Shown piece by piece: positions 43,703 through 54,346 of a stretch of DNA of 64,000 nt. Within the stretch, counting starts at the first letter, position 1. The number at the start of each line of letters is the position of its first letter. The DNA lies in assembly GCF_030817355.1 (NCBI RefSeq), contig NZ_JAUSZH010000001.1, positions 6,954,501-7,018,500 of the forward strand, given 5' to 3'. A model generated the notes under the pieces. That model did not search any database. It worked only from the letters and a program-made list of their open reading frames with translations, and was not told the origin of the DNA. The stretch comes from Streptomyces sp. V1I1 (GTDB taxonomy: Bacteria; Actinomycetota; Actinomycetes; Streptomycetales; Streptomycetaceae). Position numbers and translations under genes: made by a program.

Positions 43703-43787
43703 CGCTTCCGTAGAGGGCCTCGAAAACCTCCGCAGCGGCCGCATTGGCAGAATCTCGGCCAAAAAAGCGGGTCGATATGTCAGAAAT

Positions 43788-43818
43788 GTCCTGGTCGGTC
43801 GATGCTGACCAGGACTTT
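43788..43818 (+). terminator. intrinsic terminator of the pyr operon
   Basis: GTCCTGGTC and GACCAGGAC form a 9-bp stem with a 9-base loop followed by TTTTCGTCT, one of the few textbook T-tract terminators in the window. Confidence 0.85.
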
Positions 43819-43969
43819 TCGTCTGTTCTCGCTGACTGGAGCGGTCATGCCCGCTAGTCTCCGTCGAAGAGCAAACGTGCACTGCGTTGCTCGTTGCTCG
43901 CCTGGTGTGGGGCGACTAGGTTCCTCACCGGTCCGTATCCGACAGTTCGACATCCGAGGTGACGTAGGC

Positions 43970-44293
43970 GTGGCTCTTCCGCCCCTTACCCCTGAACAGC
44001 GCGCAGCCGCGCTCGAAAAGGCCGCCGCGGCTCGCCGGGAGCGGGCCGAGGTCAAAAATCGACTCAAGCACTCCGGCGCCTCGCTCCACGAGGTCATCAA
44101 GCAAGGCCAGGAGAACGACGTCATCGGCAAGATGAAGGTCTCCGCTCTCCTTGAGTCCCTGCCGGGCGTGGGCAAGGTCCGCGCCAAGCAGCTCATGGAG
44201 AGGCTCGGCATCTCCGAGAGCCGCCGCGTGCGCGGTCTCGGCTCGAACCAGATCGCGTCTCTTGAGCGCGAGTTCGGCGGCGGTGCCGCCTGA
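43970..44293 (+). CDS. ihf: actinobacterial integration host factor (sIHF)
   Basis: sIHF is a nucleoid protein, unrelated in sequence to proteobacterial IHF, that binds and shapes DNA and affects development and antibiotic production. The 107-residue product begins [20 protein letters not shown], with a long N-terminal helix, then the H2TH/HhH-like core [20 protein letters not shown] and [23 protein letters not shown] at 43970 follows GAGGTGA by about 9 bases; upstream in-frame codons lack a ribosome site. Lies between the pyr operon and gmk, as in S. coelicolor. Confidence 0.95.
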   Translation: MALPPLTPEQRAAALEKAAAARRERAEVKNRLKHSGASLHEVIKQGQENDVIGKMKVSALLESLPGVGKVRAKQLMERLGISESRRVRGLGSNQIASLEREFGGGAA

Positions 44294-44294
44294 C

Positions 44295-44316
44295 GTTCTC
44301 GGGCACTCCCGAGAAC
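44295..44316 (+). terminator. hairpin after ihf, overlapping the gmk promoter region
   Basis: A perfect 9-bp stem GTTCTCGGG/CCCGAGAAC with loop CACT begins 1 base after the ihf stop and ends 3 bases before the gmk -10 element. Confidence 0.75.
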
Positions 44317-44319
44317 CTG

Positions 44320-44325
44320 GATAAT
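44320..44325 (+). promoter_or_regulatory. -10 element of a probable leaderless gmk mRNA
   Basis: GATAAT is followed by 6 bases and then the gmk ATG at 44332. There is no Shine-Dalgarno, so the message is likely leaderless. Confidence 0.55.
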
Positions 44326-44331
44326 CGCTGC

Positions 44332-44895
44332 ATGGCAGCAGAGGTACGTCCGCGGCTGACCGTGCTCTCCGGCCCCTCCGGGGTCGGCAAGAGCACGGTC
44401 GTCGCCCATATGCGCAAGGTCCACCCCGAGGTATGGCTCTCGGTGTCGGCCACTACAAGAAAGCCGCGCCCCGGCGAGCGTCACGGCGTTGAGTACTTCT
44501 TCGTCACAGACGAAGAATTCGACAAGCTGATCGCCAATGGCGAGCTGCTGGAATGGGCGGAGTTCGCGGGCCACCGCTACGGCACGCCGCGGCGCGCGGT
44601 CCTCGATCGCCTGGAGGCGGGCGAGCCCGTCCTGCTGGAGATCGATCTCCAGGGCGCCCGGCAGGTCAAGGACTCCATGCCGGAGGCGCTGCTGGTCTTC
44701 CTGGCCCCGCCGAGCTGGGAGGAGCTGGTGCGCCGTCTCACCGGCCGCGGCACGGAGCCGCCCGAGGTGATCGAGCGTCGGCTGGAGGCGGCCAAGGTGG
44801 AGCTGGCGGCCGAGTCGGAGTTCGATACGACCCTGGTCAACACCTCCGTCGAGGACGTAGCACGTGAGCTGCTAGCCTTGATGCAAGTTGTTTGA
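44332..44895 (+). CDS. gmk: guanylate kinase
   Basis: Gmk phosphorylates GMP to GDP. The 187-residue product has the P-loop [13 protein letters not shown] at residues 12-24, the GMP-binding [34 protein letters not shown], and the lid [13 protein letters not shown]. Normal length. The gene starts immediately after a GATAAT element with no ribosome site. Gmk is a direct target of ppGpp inhibition in many bacteria, and rpoZ follows 43 bases downstream, a widely conserved pair. Confidence 0.96.
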   Translation: MAAEVRPRLTVLSGPSGVGKSTVVAHMRKVHPEVWLSVSATTRKPRPGERHGVEYFFVTDEEFDKLIANGELLEWAEFAGHRYGTPRRAVLDRLEAGEPVLLEIDLQGARQVKDSMPEALLVFLAPPSWEELVRRLTGRGTEPPEVIERRLEAAKVELAAESEFDTTLVNTSVEDVARELLALMQVV

Positions 44896-44938
44896 TCTTT
44901 TTCTGTTTTTCCCTGAAGTTTCTTCGGAAGGCTAGAGC

Positions 44939-45211
44939 GTGTCCTCTTCCATCACCGCGCCCGAGGGCATCATCAACCCGCCGATCGACGAGCTGCTCGA
45001 GGCAACTGACTCGAAGTACAGCCTCGTGATCTACGCGGCCAAGCGCGCGCGTCAGATCAATGCGTACTACTCGCAGCTCGGTGAGGGTCTGCTTGAGTAC
45101 GTCGGCCCGCTTGTGGACACCCACGTCCACGAGAAGCCGCTCTCGATCGCCCTGCGGGAGATCAACGCGGGTCTGCTGACCTCGGAGGCCATCGAGGGCC
45201 CGGCTCAGTAG
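44939..45211 (+). CDS. rpoZ: RNA polymerase omega subunit
   Basis: Omega helps fold and hold beta-prime. The 90-residue product has the conserved core [37 protein letters not shown], and the actinobacterial extension ending [19 protein letters not shown] start; CGGAAGG lies about 8 bases upstream. Cotranscription with gmk is likely; a terminator follows 33 bases after the stop. Confidence 0.95.
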   Translation: MSSSITAPEGIINPPIDELLEATDSKYSLVIYAAKRARQINAYYSQLGEGLLEYVGPLVDTHVHEKPLSIALREINAGLLTSEAIEGPAQ

Positions 45212-45243
45212 CGATTTACGTTCTTCAGCGTTTTACGTTCTTC

Positions 45244-45280
45244 ACCACAGGCCTGGCGGCGCGACCGCCGGGCCTGTGGT
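45244..45280 (+). terminator. terminator after rpoZ
   Basis: ACCACAGGCC/GGCCTGTGGT plus inner GGCGG/CCGCC pairs form a stem with a short loop, 33 bases past rpoZ. Confidence 0.8.
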
Positions 45281-45323
45281 GTGTCATGGGGAAGTACGCA
45301 TCCGAGTGCCGGGAGACGCAGCA

Positions 45324-46526
45324 GTGGACAAGCCGAAGGTTGTTCTGGGGGTCAGTGGAGGCATCGCCGCGTACAAGGCGTGCGAGCTGCTGCGGAGGCT
45401 GACGGAGTCGGGCCATGACGTACGCATCGTGCCCACAGAGTCCGCGCTGCACTTCGTCGGCGCCGCGACCTGGTCGGCGCTCTCCGGACACGCCGTCTCG
45501 ACCGAGGTCTGGTCCGAGGTCCACGAGGTTCCGCACGTACGGATCGGGCAGGGCGCAGATCTGGTCGTCGTCGCGCCGGCCACCGCCGACATGCTCGCCA
45601 AGGCGGCCCACGGCCTCGCCGACGACCTGCTGACCAACACACTCCTCACCGCACGCTGTCCGGTGGTCTTCGCGCCCGCGATGCACACCGAGATGTGGGA
45701 GCACCCCGCCACCCAGGAGAACGTCGCGACCCTGCGCCGCCGCGGGGCCGTCGTCATCGAGCCCGCCGTCGGCCGGCTCACCGGCGTAGACACCGGCAAG
45801 GGCCGGCTGCCCGAGCCGGACGAGATCTTCGAGGTCTGCCGCCGGGTACTCGCCCGCGGGGTGGCCACCCCGGACCTCGCGGGCCGCCATGTGGTCGTCA
45901 GCGCGGGCGGCACGCGCGAGCCGCTGGACCCGGTGCGCTACCTGGGGAACCGCTCCTCCGGCAAGCAGGGGTACGCCCTGGCCCGCACCGCCGCGGCCCG
46001 CGGCGCCCGCGTCACGCTCATCGAGGCCAACACCGGGCTGCCGGACCCGGCGGGCGTCGACGTCGTCCACGTCGGCACGGCGGTCCAGCTGCGTGAGGCC
46101 GTGCTCAAGGCCGCGGCGGAAGCCGACGCGGTGGTGATGGCCGCGGCCGTCGCGGACTTCCGCCCCGCCGCGTACGCCACGGGCAAGATCAAGAAGAAGG
46201 ACGGTCAGGAGCCCGCGCCCATCGCGCTGGTCCGCAATCCCGACATCCTCGCCGAGATCTCCACCGAGCGGGCCCGCCCCGCCCAGGTGATCGTCGGCTT
46301 CGCCGCCGAGACGGACGACGTACTCGCCAACGGCCGCGAAAAGCTGCGCCGCAAGGGCTGTGACCTTCTCGTCGTCAATGAGGTGGGGGAGCGCAAGACG
46401 TTCGGCTCCGAGGAGAACGAAGCGGTGGTGCTCGCCGCGGACGGCGGCGAGACTCCGGTGCCGTACGGGCCCAAGGAGTCCCTCGCCGACACTGTCTGGG
46501 ACCTGGTCGTCCCACGGCTTGGGTGA
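45324..46526 (+). CDS. coaBC: bifunctional phosphopantothenoylcysteine decarboxylase/phosphopantothenate-cysteine ligase
   Basis: CoaBC carries out two successive steps of coenzyme A synthesis. The 400-residue product has the FMN-dependent CoaC half (VVLGVSGGIAAYKACELLRR; catalytic His in VPHVRIGQGADLVVVAPATA; PAMHTEMWEHPATQEN) and the CoaB ligase half from about residue 190 (VVVSAGGTREPLDPVRYLGN, then VVMAAAVADFRP with the catalytic Lys region KIKKKDG). GTG at 45324 is chosen for GGGAGACG upstream and the conserved start; a GTG at 45276 would put the start inside the rpoZ terminator. Confidence 0.95.
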   Translation: MDKPKVVLGVSGGIAAYKACELLRRLTESGHDVRIVPTESALHFVGAATWSALSGHAVSTEVWSEVHEVPHVRIGQGADLVVVAPATADMLAKAAHGLADDLLTNTLLTARCPVVFAPAMHTEMWEHPATQENVATLRRRGAVVIEPAVGRLTGVDTGKGRLPEPDEIFEVCRRVLARGVATPDLAGRHVVVSAGGTREPLDPVRYLGNRSSGKQGYALARTAAARGARVTLIEANTGLPDPAGVDVVHVGTAVQLREAVLKAAAEADAVVMAAAVADFRPAAYATGKIKKKDGQEPAPIALVRNPDILAEISTERARPAQVIVGFAAETDDVLANGREKLRRKGCDLLVVNEVGERKTFGSEENEAVVLAADGGETPVPYGPKESLADTVWDLVVPRLG

Positions 46527-46583
46527 ATTCTTGGTTTCGCCGCGACGAGTGGTCGAAATCACGTGAAATCCGACGTATCGCCC

Positions 46584-46589
46584 TAGGAT
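46584..46589 (+). promoter_or_regulatory. -10 element, candidate metK promoter
   Basis: TAGGAT matches the Streptomyces vegetative -10 perfectly; no clear -35 lies 17-18 bases upstream. It gives a leader of about 175 bases before the metK start. Confidence 0.45.
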
Positions 46590-46769
46590 CGGGGTCTATC
46601 GCCCTGCCGTACCCGACCGGAGTCCTGGTCGCAGAGCTCCCACGGAGCGAGACGGGTAGACCGGCGGCGGAGGGTGACGGATAAACTGCTCATGGACCGT
46701 CGCGAGGCGCAGCCCTCCGGCCGGTCCGCCAATGATCAGCCAGCAGCCGCTGCAACCCCAGGGAGCATT

Positions 46770-47993
<1,224 letters not shown>

Positions 47994-48023
47994 GCACGGC
48001 ACGCGCACGGCAAGCACTGCACG

Positions 48024-48067
48024 AGCACGGTGGCCCCGGGACCGACAAGGTCCGGGGCCGCCGTGCT
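48024..48067 (+). terminator. terminator after metK
   Basis: AGCACGG...CCGTGCT closes a long stem with inner GGCCCCGG/CCGGGGCC pairs and an apical loop near GACAA, 30 bases after metK. It leaves only about 29 bases before priA. Confidence 0.75.
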
Positions 48068-48095
48068 GTCGGTGGCGTCTGGTAGGAATTTGGCT

Positions 48096-50240
48096 GTGAG
48101 CAGCGACGACAAGCAGCCCGAAGAGCCCGCCGCCGGTGGGCCGGAGCAGCTTGCTCTCATCCGCGAGACCGTCCGCAAGGCCAAGGTCCCGAAGGCCAAG
48201 CCGCGGACCTGGCGAGGGGCCGCGCTGGCCAAGGAGCTGCCCGTCGCGCGGGTGATGGTCAACAAGGGCGTGCTCCATCTCGACCAGTACTTCGACTACG
48301 CCGTGCCCGAGGAGCTGGACGCGGAAGCGCAGCCCGGGGTGCGGGTGCGGGTGCGGTTCGGAGCCGGGGGGCACCGGGTGCGGGAAGGGCGGCGGGAAGG
48401 GGGCGGGCTGATCGACGGGTTTCTCATCGAGCGGCGTGCCGAGACGGACTACGGGGGAGCGCTCGCCGCGCTCGCCTATGTCGTCTCGCCCGAGCCGGTG
48501 CTCAGCCCGGAGATGCTGGCCCTCGCGCGCGCGGTCGCCGATCGGTATGCGGGGAGCCTGGCGGATGTGCTGCAGCTCGCCATCCCGCCCAGGAACGGCC
48601 GTGCCGAGTCGAAGCCCTCGCCGGAGCCGCTGTCGCCGCCCGCCGCGCCGGACGCCGGGAGCTGGGGGCGATACGGCCGCGGGGCGGCGTTTGTGGAGGC
48701 GCTCGCGAGCGGGGGTGCGCCGCGGGCCGTGTGGACCGCGCTGCCCGGGCCGCAGTGGCCGGACGAGCTGGCGCGGGCCGTCGTGGCGACGCTCGCCTCG
48801 GGGCGGGGTGCGCTGGTCGTCGTCCCGGACGGGCGGCGTGCGGCGCGGGTCGATGCCGCGCTCACCGCGCTGCTGGGGGAGGGCCGGCATGCGGTGCTGA
48901 CCGCCGAGTCCGGGCCCGAGAAGCGGTACCGGCAGTGGCTCGCCGTGCGGCGCGGGTCGGTGCGGGCCGTCGTCGGGACCAGGGCCGTGATGTTCGCCCC
49001 CGTACAGGATCTCGGGCTGGTCGCCGTCTGGGACGACGGCGACTCCAGCCACAGCGATGAGAACGCACCGTTCCCGCATGTGCGCGAGGTCCTCGAGCTG
49101 CGGGCCACGCACGACAAGTGCGGCTTCCTGCTGGGGAGTACGAGCTGCACGGTGGAGGCGGCCCAGCTGGTGGAGAGCGGCTGGGCCCTGCCGCTGATCG
49201 CCGACCGTGAGCAGGTGCGCAGCGCCGCGCCCCTGGTGCGTACGGTCGGGGACGGGGAGCTGGCGCGAGACGAGGCGGCGCGGGCGGCGCGGCTGCCGAG
49301 TCTGGCCTGGCAGACCGTCCGTGACGGGCTGAAGAGCGGACCGGTGCTGGTCCAGGTGCCCAGGCGGGGCTATGTGCCCAGGCTCGCGTGCGAGCGGTGC
49401 CGCACGCCCGCGCGGTGCCGGCACTGTTCCGGGCCGCTGGAGGCGCCCGACGAGCGGGATCTGACCTGTGGGTGGTGCGGGCGCGGTGCGGTGGACTGGC
49501 ACTGCGTCGCGTGCGGCAGTACGAGACTGCGGGCCCAGATCGTGGGCGCGCGGCGTACGGCGGAGGAGCTCGGCCGGGCCTTCCCCGCGGTCCAGGTGCG
49601 TACATCGGGCCGCGACCATGTGCTGGACACCGTGCCGGGGCGGCCCGCGCTGGTGGTGAGCACGCCCGGCGCGGAGCCCGTCGCCGACGGTGGATACGCG
49701 GCGGCACTGCTGCTCGACGGCTGGGCGATGGTGGGGCGGCCCGACCTGCGGGCGGGCGAGGACGCGCTGCGGCGCTGGATGGACGCCGCATCGCTGGTGC
49801 GCGGGCAGGGCGAGGGCGGCACGGTGGTGATCGTCGCCGAGCCGACACTGCGGCCGGTCCAGGCGCTGGTGCGCTGGGACCCGGTCGGGCACGCGCAGCG
49901 CGAGCTGGGCGAGCGGGCGCAGCTGGGGTTCCCGCCCGTCTCCCGGATGGCGTCGGTGACGGGCCGCGCGGAGGCGATAGCCGCGTTTGTGGCGTCGGCC
50001 GAACTGCCGGGCGACGCGGAGCTGTTGGGGCCGGTGCCGCTGCGGGTGACCGATCCGGGCAGGCCACGGCGGCCGGGTGACCCCCCGGTGGGCGAGGTGT
50101 GGGAGCGGGCGCTGCTGAGGGTGCCGCCGGGCAGCGGGGCGGCGCTGGCGGCCGCGCTGAAGTCGGCACAGGCAGCCCGGCTGGCCCGCGGCGGCACCGA
50201 GCCGGTACGGATCAGGATCGACCCGCCGGACATCGGCTGA
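48096..50240 (+). CDS. priA: PriA-family primosomal protein N' lacking helicase motifs
   Basis: PriA restarts replication at forks away from oriC. The 714-residue product keeps the N-terminal 3' DNA-binding domain (LPVARVMVNKGVLHLDQYFD) and the zinc-binding cysteines in CERCRTPARCRHC and CGWCGRGAVDWHCVACGS. Walker A is gone: the region is TALPGPQWPDELARAVVATL with no GKT. The DEEH box is AVWDDGDSSHSDENAPF. This is the known actinobacterial form, probably without helicase activity, perhaps a loading scaffold. GTG at 48096 with TAGGAA upstream. Confidence 0.93.
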   Translation: MSSDDKQPEEPAAGGPEQLALIRETVRKAKVPKAKPRTWRGAALAKELPVARVMVNKGVLHLDQYFDYAVPEELDAEAQPGVRVRVRFGAGGHRVREGRREGGGLIDGFLIERRAETDYGGALAALAYVVSPEPVLSPEMLALARAVADRYAGSLADVLQLAIPPRNGRAESKPSPEPLSPPAAPDAGSWGRYGRGAAFVEALASGGAPRAVWTALPGPQWPDELARAVVATLASGRGALVVVPDGRRAARVDAALTALLGEGRHAVLTAESGPEKRYRQWLAVRRGSVRAVVGTRAVMFAPVQDLGLVAVWDDGDSSHSDENAPFPHVREVLELRATHDKCGFLLGSTSCTVEAAQLVESGWALPLIADREQVRSAAPLVRTVGDGELARDEAARAARLPSLAWQTVRDGLKSGPVLVQVPRRGYVPRLACERCRTPARCRHCSGPLEAPDERDLTCGWCGRGAVDWHCVACGSTRLRAQIVGARRTAEELGRAFPAVQVRTSGRDHVLDTVPGRPALVVSTPGAEPVADGGYAAALLLDGWAMVGRPDLRAGEDALRRWMDAASLVRGQGEGGTVVIVAEPTLRPVQALVRWDPVGHAQRELGERAQLGFPPVSRMASVTGRAEAIAAFVASAELPGDAELLGPVPLRVTDPGRPRRPGDPPVGEVWERALLRVPPGSGAALAAALKSAQAARLARGGTEPVRIRIDPPDIG

Positions 50241-50254
50241 CGTCGCCGCGTCTG

Positions 50255-50515
50255 CGGGGCTTGTTCCCCGAGCGCCGGCCCTCCCCGAGAGCTTCGCCTG
50301 GGAGGTACCCCCATCCCGAACCGGGGGCAGTCCCCCAGACTCCCGTATGCGACCTTCGGCCGCATGTCCGCAATCGCCGGACGGGCTGAATTTCAGCCCC
50401 TGGAGGTCCCCCGGACGAAGTCTGGGGGAGATTGAGGAGCCGGGTCCGGGGCGGAGCCCCGGCGAAGAAGCGGCTGCCCCCGCCCACCTCGGGCAGGGGC
50501 AGCCGGGGGGCAAGG
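50255..50515. repeat. G/C-rich Streptomyces-type intergenic repeat region
   Basis: This 275-base gap holds several nested palindromes: GAGGTACCCCC, CCGGGGGCAGTCCCCCAGACT answered by GTCTGGGGGA, CGCATACG-type and CCGGACGGGC/GCCCGTCCGG-like arms around AATTTCAGCCCC, and GTCCGGGGC/GCCCCGG. The make-up resembles the short extragenic palindromic elements scattered in streptomycete genomes. No gene is visible. It may serve as terminator for the convergent priA and HTH genes. Confidence 0.6.
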
Positions 50516-51115
<600 letters not shown>

Positions 51116-51302
51116 TCAATCTCTCTTGACCAACGCTCTACCTGGCGATGTGGTCACGCTTCGGGGGCGTATGCACATATGCGCGGGGCGCACGGTCCTC
51201 CGTACGCCCCCTGACCCCCGGCCCATAGACTGGTGCGCTGCTCGTCACCGTACGCACCACCAGCTACCTGCATATACCAGCCTGAGAGGCAGTCAGCCAC
51301 CG

Positions 51303-52247
51303 ATGAAGCTCGTCTTCGCAGGCACCCCCGAGGTCGCCGTACCCTCCCTGGACGCCCTGATCGCCTCCGACCGGCATGAAGTCGCCGCCGTCGTCACCCG
51401 GCCCGACGCACCCGCCGGACGCGGCCGCCACCTGGTGGCCAGTCCGGTCGCCCAGCGCGCCGAGGAAGCCGGGATCGAGGTGCTCAAGCCTGCCAAGCCG
51501 CGGGACGAGGACTTCCTGGCGCGGCTGCGCGAGATCGCGCCCGACTGCTGCCCGGTCGTCGCCTACGGCGCGCTGCTGCCCAAGGTGGCCCTGGACGTGC
51601 CCCGGCACGGCTGGGTCAATCTGCACTTCTCGCTGCTGCCCGCCTGGCGCGGCGCCGCACCGGTCCAGCACGCCATCCTCGCCGGGGACGAGATGACGGG
51701 CGCCGCGACCTTCCAGATCGAGGAAGGCCTCGACTCAGGCCCGGTGTACGGCGTGATCACCGAGCATGTACGGCCCACCGACACCAGCGGTGACCTGCTC
51801 ACCCGGCTTGCATTCGCCGGCTCCGGACTACTCGTCGCGACTATGGACGGTATCGAGGACGGCACCCTGCAGGCCGTGCCGCAGCCGGCCGAGGGCGTCT
51901 CGCTCGCGCCGAAGATCACCGTCGAGGACGCGCATGTGGACTGGAACGCTCCGGCGCTCCGCGTCGACCGCGCCGTCCGCGGCTGCACCCCCGCGCCGGG
52001 CGCGTGGACGGTCTTCCGCGGGGAACGGCTCAAGTTGATCCAGGCGGCGCTGGTGCCCGACCGTACGGACCTCGCGCCCGGCGAGCTCTCCGTCGGCAAG
52101 AACAACGTGTACGTCGGAACCGGATCGCACGCCGTCGAGCTGCTCTGGGTCCAGCCGCAGGGCAAGAAGCCGATGCGCGCCGCCGACTGGGCGCGCGGGG
52201 TGCGCATCGCCCCGGGCGAGAGGGTGGGCGGCACGGACGTAGGCTGA
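51303..52247 (+). CDS. fmt: methionyl-tRNA formyltransferase
   Basis: Fmt formylates initiator Met-tRNA. The 314-residue product begins [20 protein letters not shown], with the formyl-transfer motif [20 protein letters not shown] near residue 108 and the C-terminal OB-like domain from about residue 205. The His-Ser-Leu-Leu-Pro equivalent reads HFSLLP. ATG lies 17 bases after GAGAGG. The gene starts 250 bases from the divergent HTH gene and is followed by rsmB, a common pair. Confidence 0.95.
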   Translation: MKLVFAGTPEVAVPSLDALIASDRHEVAAVVTRPDAPAGRGRHLVASPVAQRAEEAGIEVLKPAKPRDEDFLARLREIAPDCCPVVAYGALLPKVALDVPRHGWVNLHFSLLPAWRGAAPVQHAILAGDEMTGAATFQIEEGLDSGPVYGVITEHVRPTDTSGDLLTRLAFAGSGLLVATMDGIEDGTLQAVPQPAEGVSLAPKITVEDAHVDWNAPALRVDRAVRGCTPAPGAWTVFRGERLKLIQAALVPDRTDLAPGELSVGKNNVYVGTGSHAVELLWVQPQGKKPMRAADWARGVRIAPGERVGGTDVG

Positions 52248-52369
52248 GAGGGTTCGACCCTTTCACTGAGGTTCACCTCGCGATGCCGGGCCGGCCGGCC
52301 CCGCGGGCCTGCCTCCGGCCGGGGTCCGGGGGTGTCCCCCCGGGAAGACACAGCAACAGCGGAGCACCT

Positions 52370-53803
52370 TTGAACGAGCAGGCACGTCGCCGTCCCCCCA
52401 AGCCGTACCGCCGCCCCAAGAAGGATCCCGTGCGGATCCTGGCCTTCGAGGCGCTGCGGGCCGTCGACGAGCGGGACGCGTACGCCAATCTCGTACTGCC
52501 GCCCCTGCTGAAGAAGGCCCGCGAGAACGACGACTTCGACGGCCGCGACGCGGCGCTCGCCACCGAGCTGGTGTACGGGACGCTGCGCCGCCAGGGCACG
52601 TACGACGCGATCATCGCGACGTGCATCGACCGGCCGCTGCGCGAGGTCGACCCGCCGGTGCTCGACGTGCTGGCGCTCGGTGCGCACCAGTTGCTCGGGA
52701 CGCGGATCCCGACCCACGCCGCAGTGTCGGCGAGCGTGGAGCTGGCGCGGGTGGTGCTCGGCGACGGGCGGGCGAAGTTCGTCAACGCCGTCCTGCGCAA
52801 AATCGCGCAGGACGACCTGGACGCCTGGCTGGAGCGGGTCGCTCCGCCGTACGACGAGGACGCCGAGGACCATCTGGCCGTGGTGCACTCGCATCCGCGG
52901 TGGGTTGTCTCCGCGCTGTGGGACTCGCTGGGCGGCGGGCGCGCAGGGATCGAGGACCTGCTGGAGGCCGACAACGAGCGGCCCGAGGTGACGCTCGTCG
53001 CACGGCCGGGCCGCTCCACGGCCGCTGAACTGCTCGGTGCGGTGGGCGAGGAGTCCGGGCTGCCAGGGCGCTGGTCGCCGTATGCCGTGCGGCTGGCCGA
53101 GGGCGGCGAGCCCGGCGCCATCGAAGCCGTACGGGAGGGGCGGGCCGGCGTCCAGGACGAGGGCAGTCAGCTCGTCGCGATCGCGCTGGCCAACGCGCCG
53201 CTGGACGGCCCCGACGAGCGGTGGCTCGACGGTTGCGCGGGCCCCGGCGGCAAGGCCGCGCTGCTGGCCGCGCTCGCCGCGGGCCGTGGCGCGTCCCTGC
53301 TGGCCTCCGAGAAGCAGCCGCACCGCGCCCGGCTGGTCGAGCGGGCGCTGGCCGGCAACCCCGGCCCGTATCAGGTCATCGCGGCGGACGGCACGCGTCC
53401 GCCGTGGCGGCACGGTTCCTTCGACCGTGTGCTCGTCGATGTCCCGTGCTCGGGCCTCGGCGCGCTACGACGGCGTCCGGAGGCCCGCTGGCGGCGGCGT
53501 CCCGAGGACCTGGAAGGCTTTGCGCCGCTCCAACGCGCGTTGCTGCGCGAGGCGTTGACGGCCGTACGGATCGGGGGAGTGGTCGGCTACGCGACCTGCT
53601 CGCCGCATCTCGCCGAGACCCGGGTGGTCGTCGAGGACGTACTGAAGGGACGCGGCGGCCCGCCCGCCGAGGCCGAGTGGGTGGACGCGAGGCCTCTGAT
53701 GCCGGGCGTGCCCGCGCTGGGCGACGGTCCCGATGTACAGCTGTGGCCGCATCTGCACGGCACGGACGCGATGTATCTGGCGCTGCTGCGTCGCACGGCC
53801 TGA
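52370..53803 (+). CDS. rsmB: 16S rRNA (cytosine-C5) methyltransferase RsmB/Fmu
   Basis: RsmB methylates C967 of 16S rRNA (E. coli numbering). The 477-residue product has an N-terminal NusB-like RNA-binding domain (about residues 20-160: PVRILAFEALRAVDERDAYA, KFVNAVLRKI) and a SAM-dependent domain. The SAM site is WLDGCAGPGGKAALLA, and the two catalytic cysteines lie in VDVPCSGLGALRRRPEARW and YATCSPHLAETR. TTG at 52370 is set by GGAGC just upstream. The 120-base gap after fmt holds a short G/C-rich palindrome (GGGGGTGTCCCCCC). Confidence 0.93.
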   Translation: MNEQARRRPPKPYRRPKKDPVRILAFEALRAVDERDAYANLVLPPLLKKARENDDFDGRDAALATELVYGTLRRQGTYDAIIATCIDRPLREVDPPVLDVLALGAHQLLGTRIPTHAAVSASVELARVVLGDGRAKFVNAVLRKIAQDDLDAWLERVAPPYDEDAEDHLAVVHSHPRWVVSALWDSLGGGRAGIEDLLEADNERPEVTLVARPGRSTAAELLGAVGEESGLPGRWSPYAVRLAEGGEPGAIEAVREGRAGVQDEGSQLVAIALANAPLDGPDERWLDGCAGPGGKAALLAALAAGRGASLLASEKQPHRARLVERALAGNPGPYQVIAADGTRPPWRHGSFDRVLVDVPCSGLGALRRRPEARWRRRPEDLEGFAPLQRALLREALTAVRIGGVVGYATCSPHLAETRVVVEDVLKGRGGPPAEAEWVDARPLMPGVPALGDGPDVQLWPHLHGTDAMYLALLRRTA

Positions 53804-54275
53804 GCCGCGAGGCCGGCCCCGCGGCGGCCCGACAAGACGCTGTACGTCGGGGCGGCGCACCCGGGGGAGCGTGCCGTCGAAAACGCCACCGACTCCGCCA
53901 AACATGCCCGCGACGCCAGCCACCCTTGCGCGCGGGCCGCACCCGCCAGTGCTTCTCGCGCCCGCACCTGGGGCAGTCGCCGAGCCCCGCGGCGCTCGAA
54001 CCCTGTGCCCCGTGTGACCCTTTCGGCCGCGGGCCCGTTGCGGGCCCTGCCGAGCCTCGGTCGTATCGGGGTGGATGCCCGCGGTGGTGAACGGATGAGC
54101 ATGCACATACGAGGATGCCCGGTGGGCCCTGGGCGGTATGCCGCGTCCGCCGTCGCTGTGGTGATCTGGACGATGACCCTCACCGGGCCGGTGTTCGTAC
54201 CGGCAGGCGGGCCGACCCCCTCGGGTCCGGCGCCCTCGTGGCTCGGACGCCCGGTGGCAAGGGCGGAGCAGCGGC
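53804..54275. other. gap with no supported gene
   Basis: About 470 bases between rsmB and the terminator of the binding-protein gene. A plus-strand frame from ATG 54095 begins with a hydrophobic stretch but runs through the downstream terminator and antisense to the next gene. On the minus strand a short basic peptide with a CPRCGREKHW motif can be read near 53980-53900, but it has no clear start. Both are too weak to call. Confidence 0.5.
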
Positions 54276-54320
54276 GAGGCCGGGCTGCTCCCTCCGTACG
54301 GAAGGGAGCAGCCCGGCCTC
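54276..54320. terminator. strong terminator after the binding-protein gene
   Basis: A perfect 18-bp inverted repeat (GAGGCCGGGCTGCTCCCT) with a 9-base loop that is itself part of TCCGTACGGA lies 27 bases downstream of the minus-strand stop at 54347. Confidence 0.85.
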
Positions 54321-54346
54321 GTACCGCCGTGCGACCGCGCGGTCGG

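Noticed and set aside
46590..46769. SAM riboswitch in front of metK
   Set aside because: The leader is long enough, but I could not find the conserved cores of S-box, SAM-II or SAM-IV; a covariance-model search would settle it.
53890..53990. Minus-strand peptide with CPRCGREKHW, possible zinc-ribbon protein
   Set aside because: Only one Cys pair, no convincing start, Arg-rich continuation typical of a shadow frame.
54095..54346. Possible small secreted protein starting at ATG 54095
   Set aside because: It has a hydrophobic start but runs through an 18-bp terminator and into antisense of the lipoprotein gene; no ribosome site or conservation visible.
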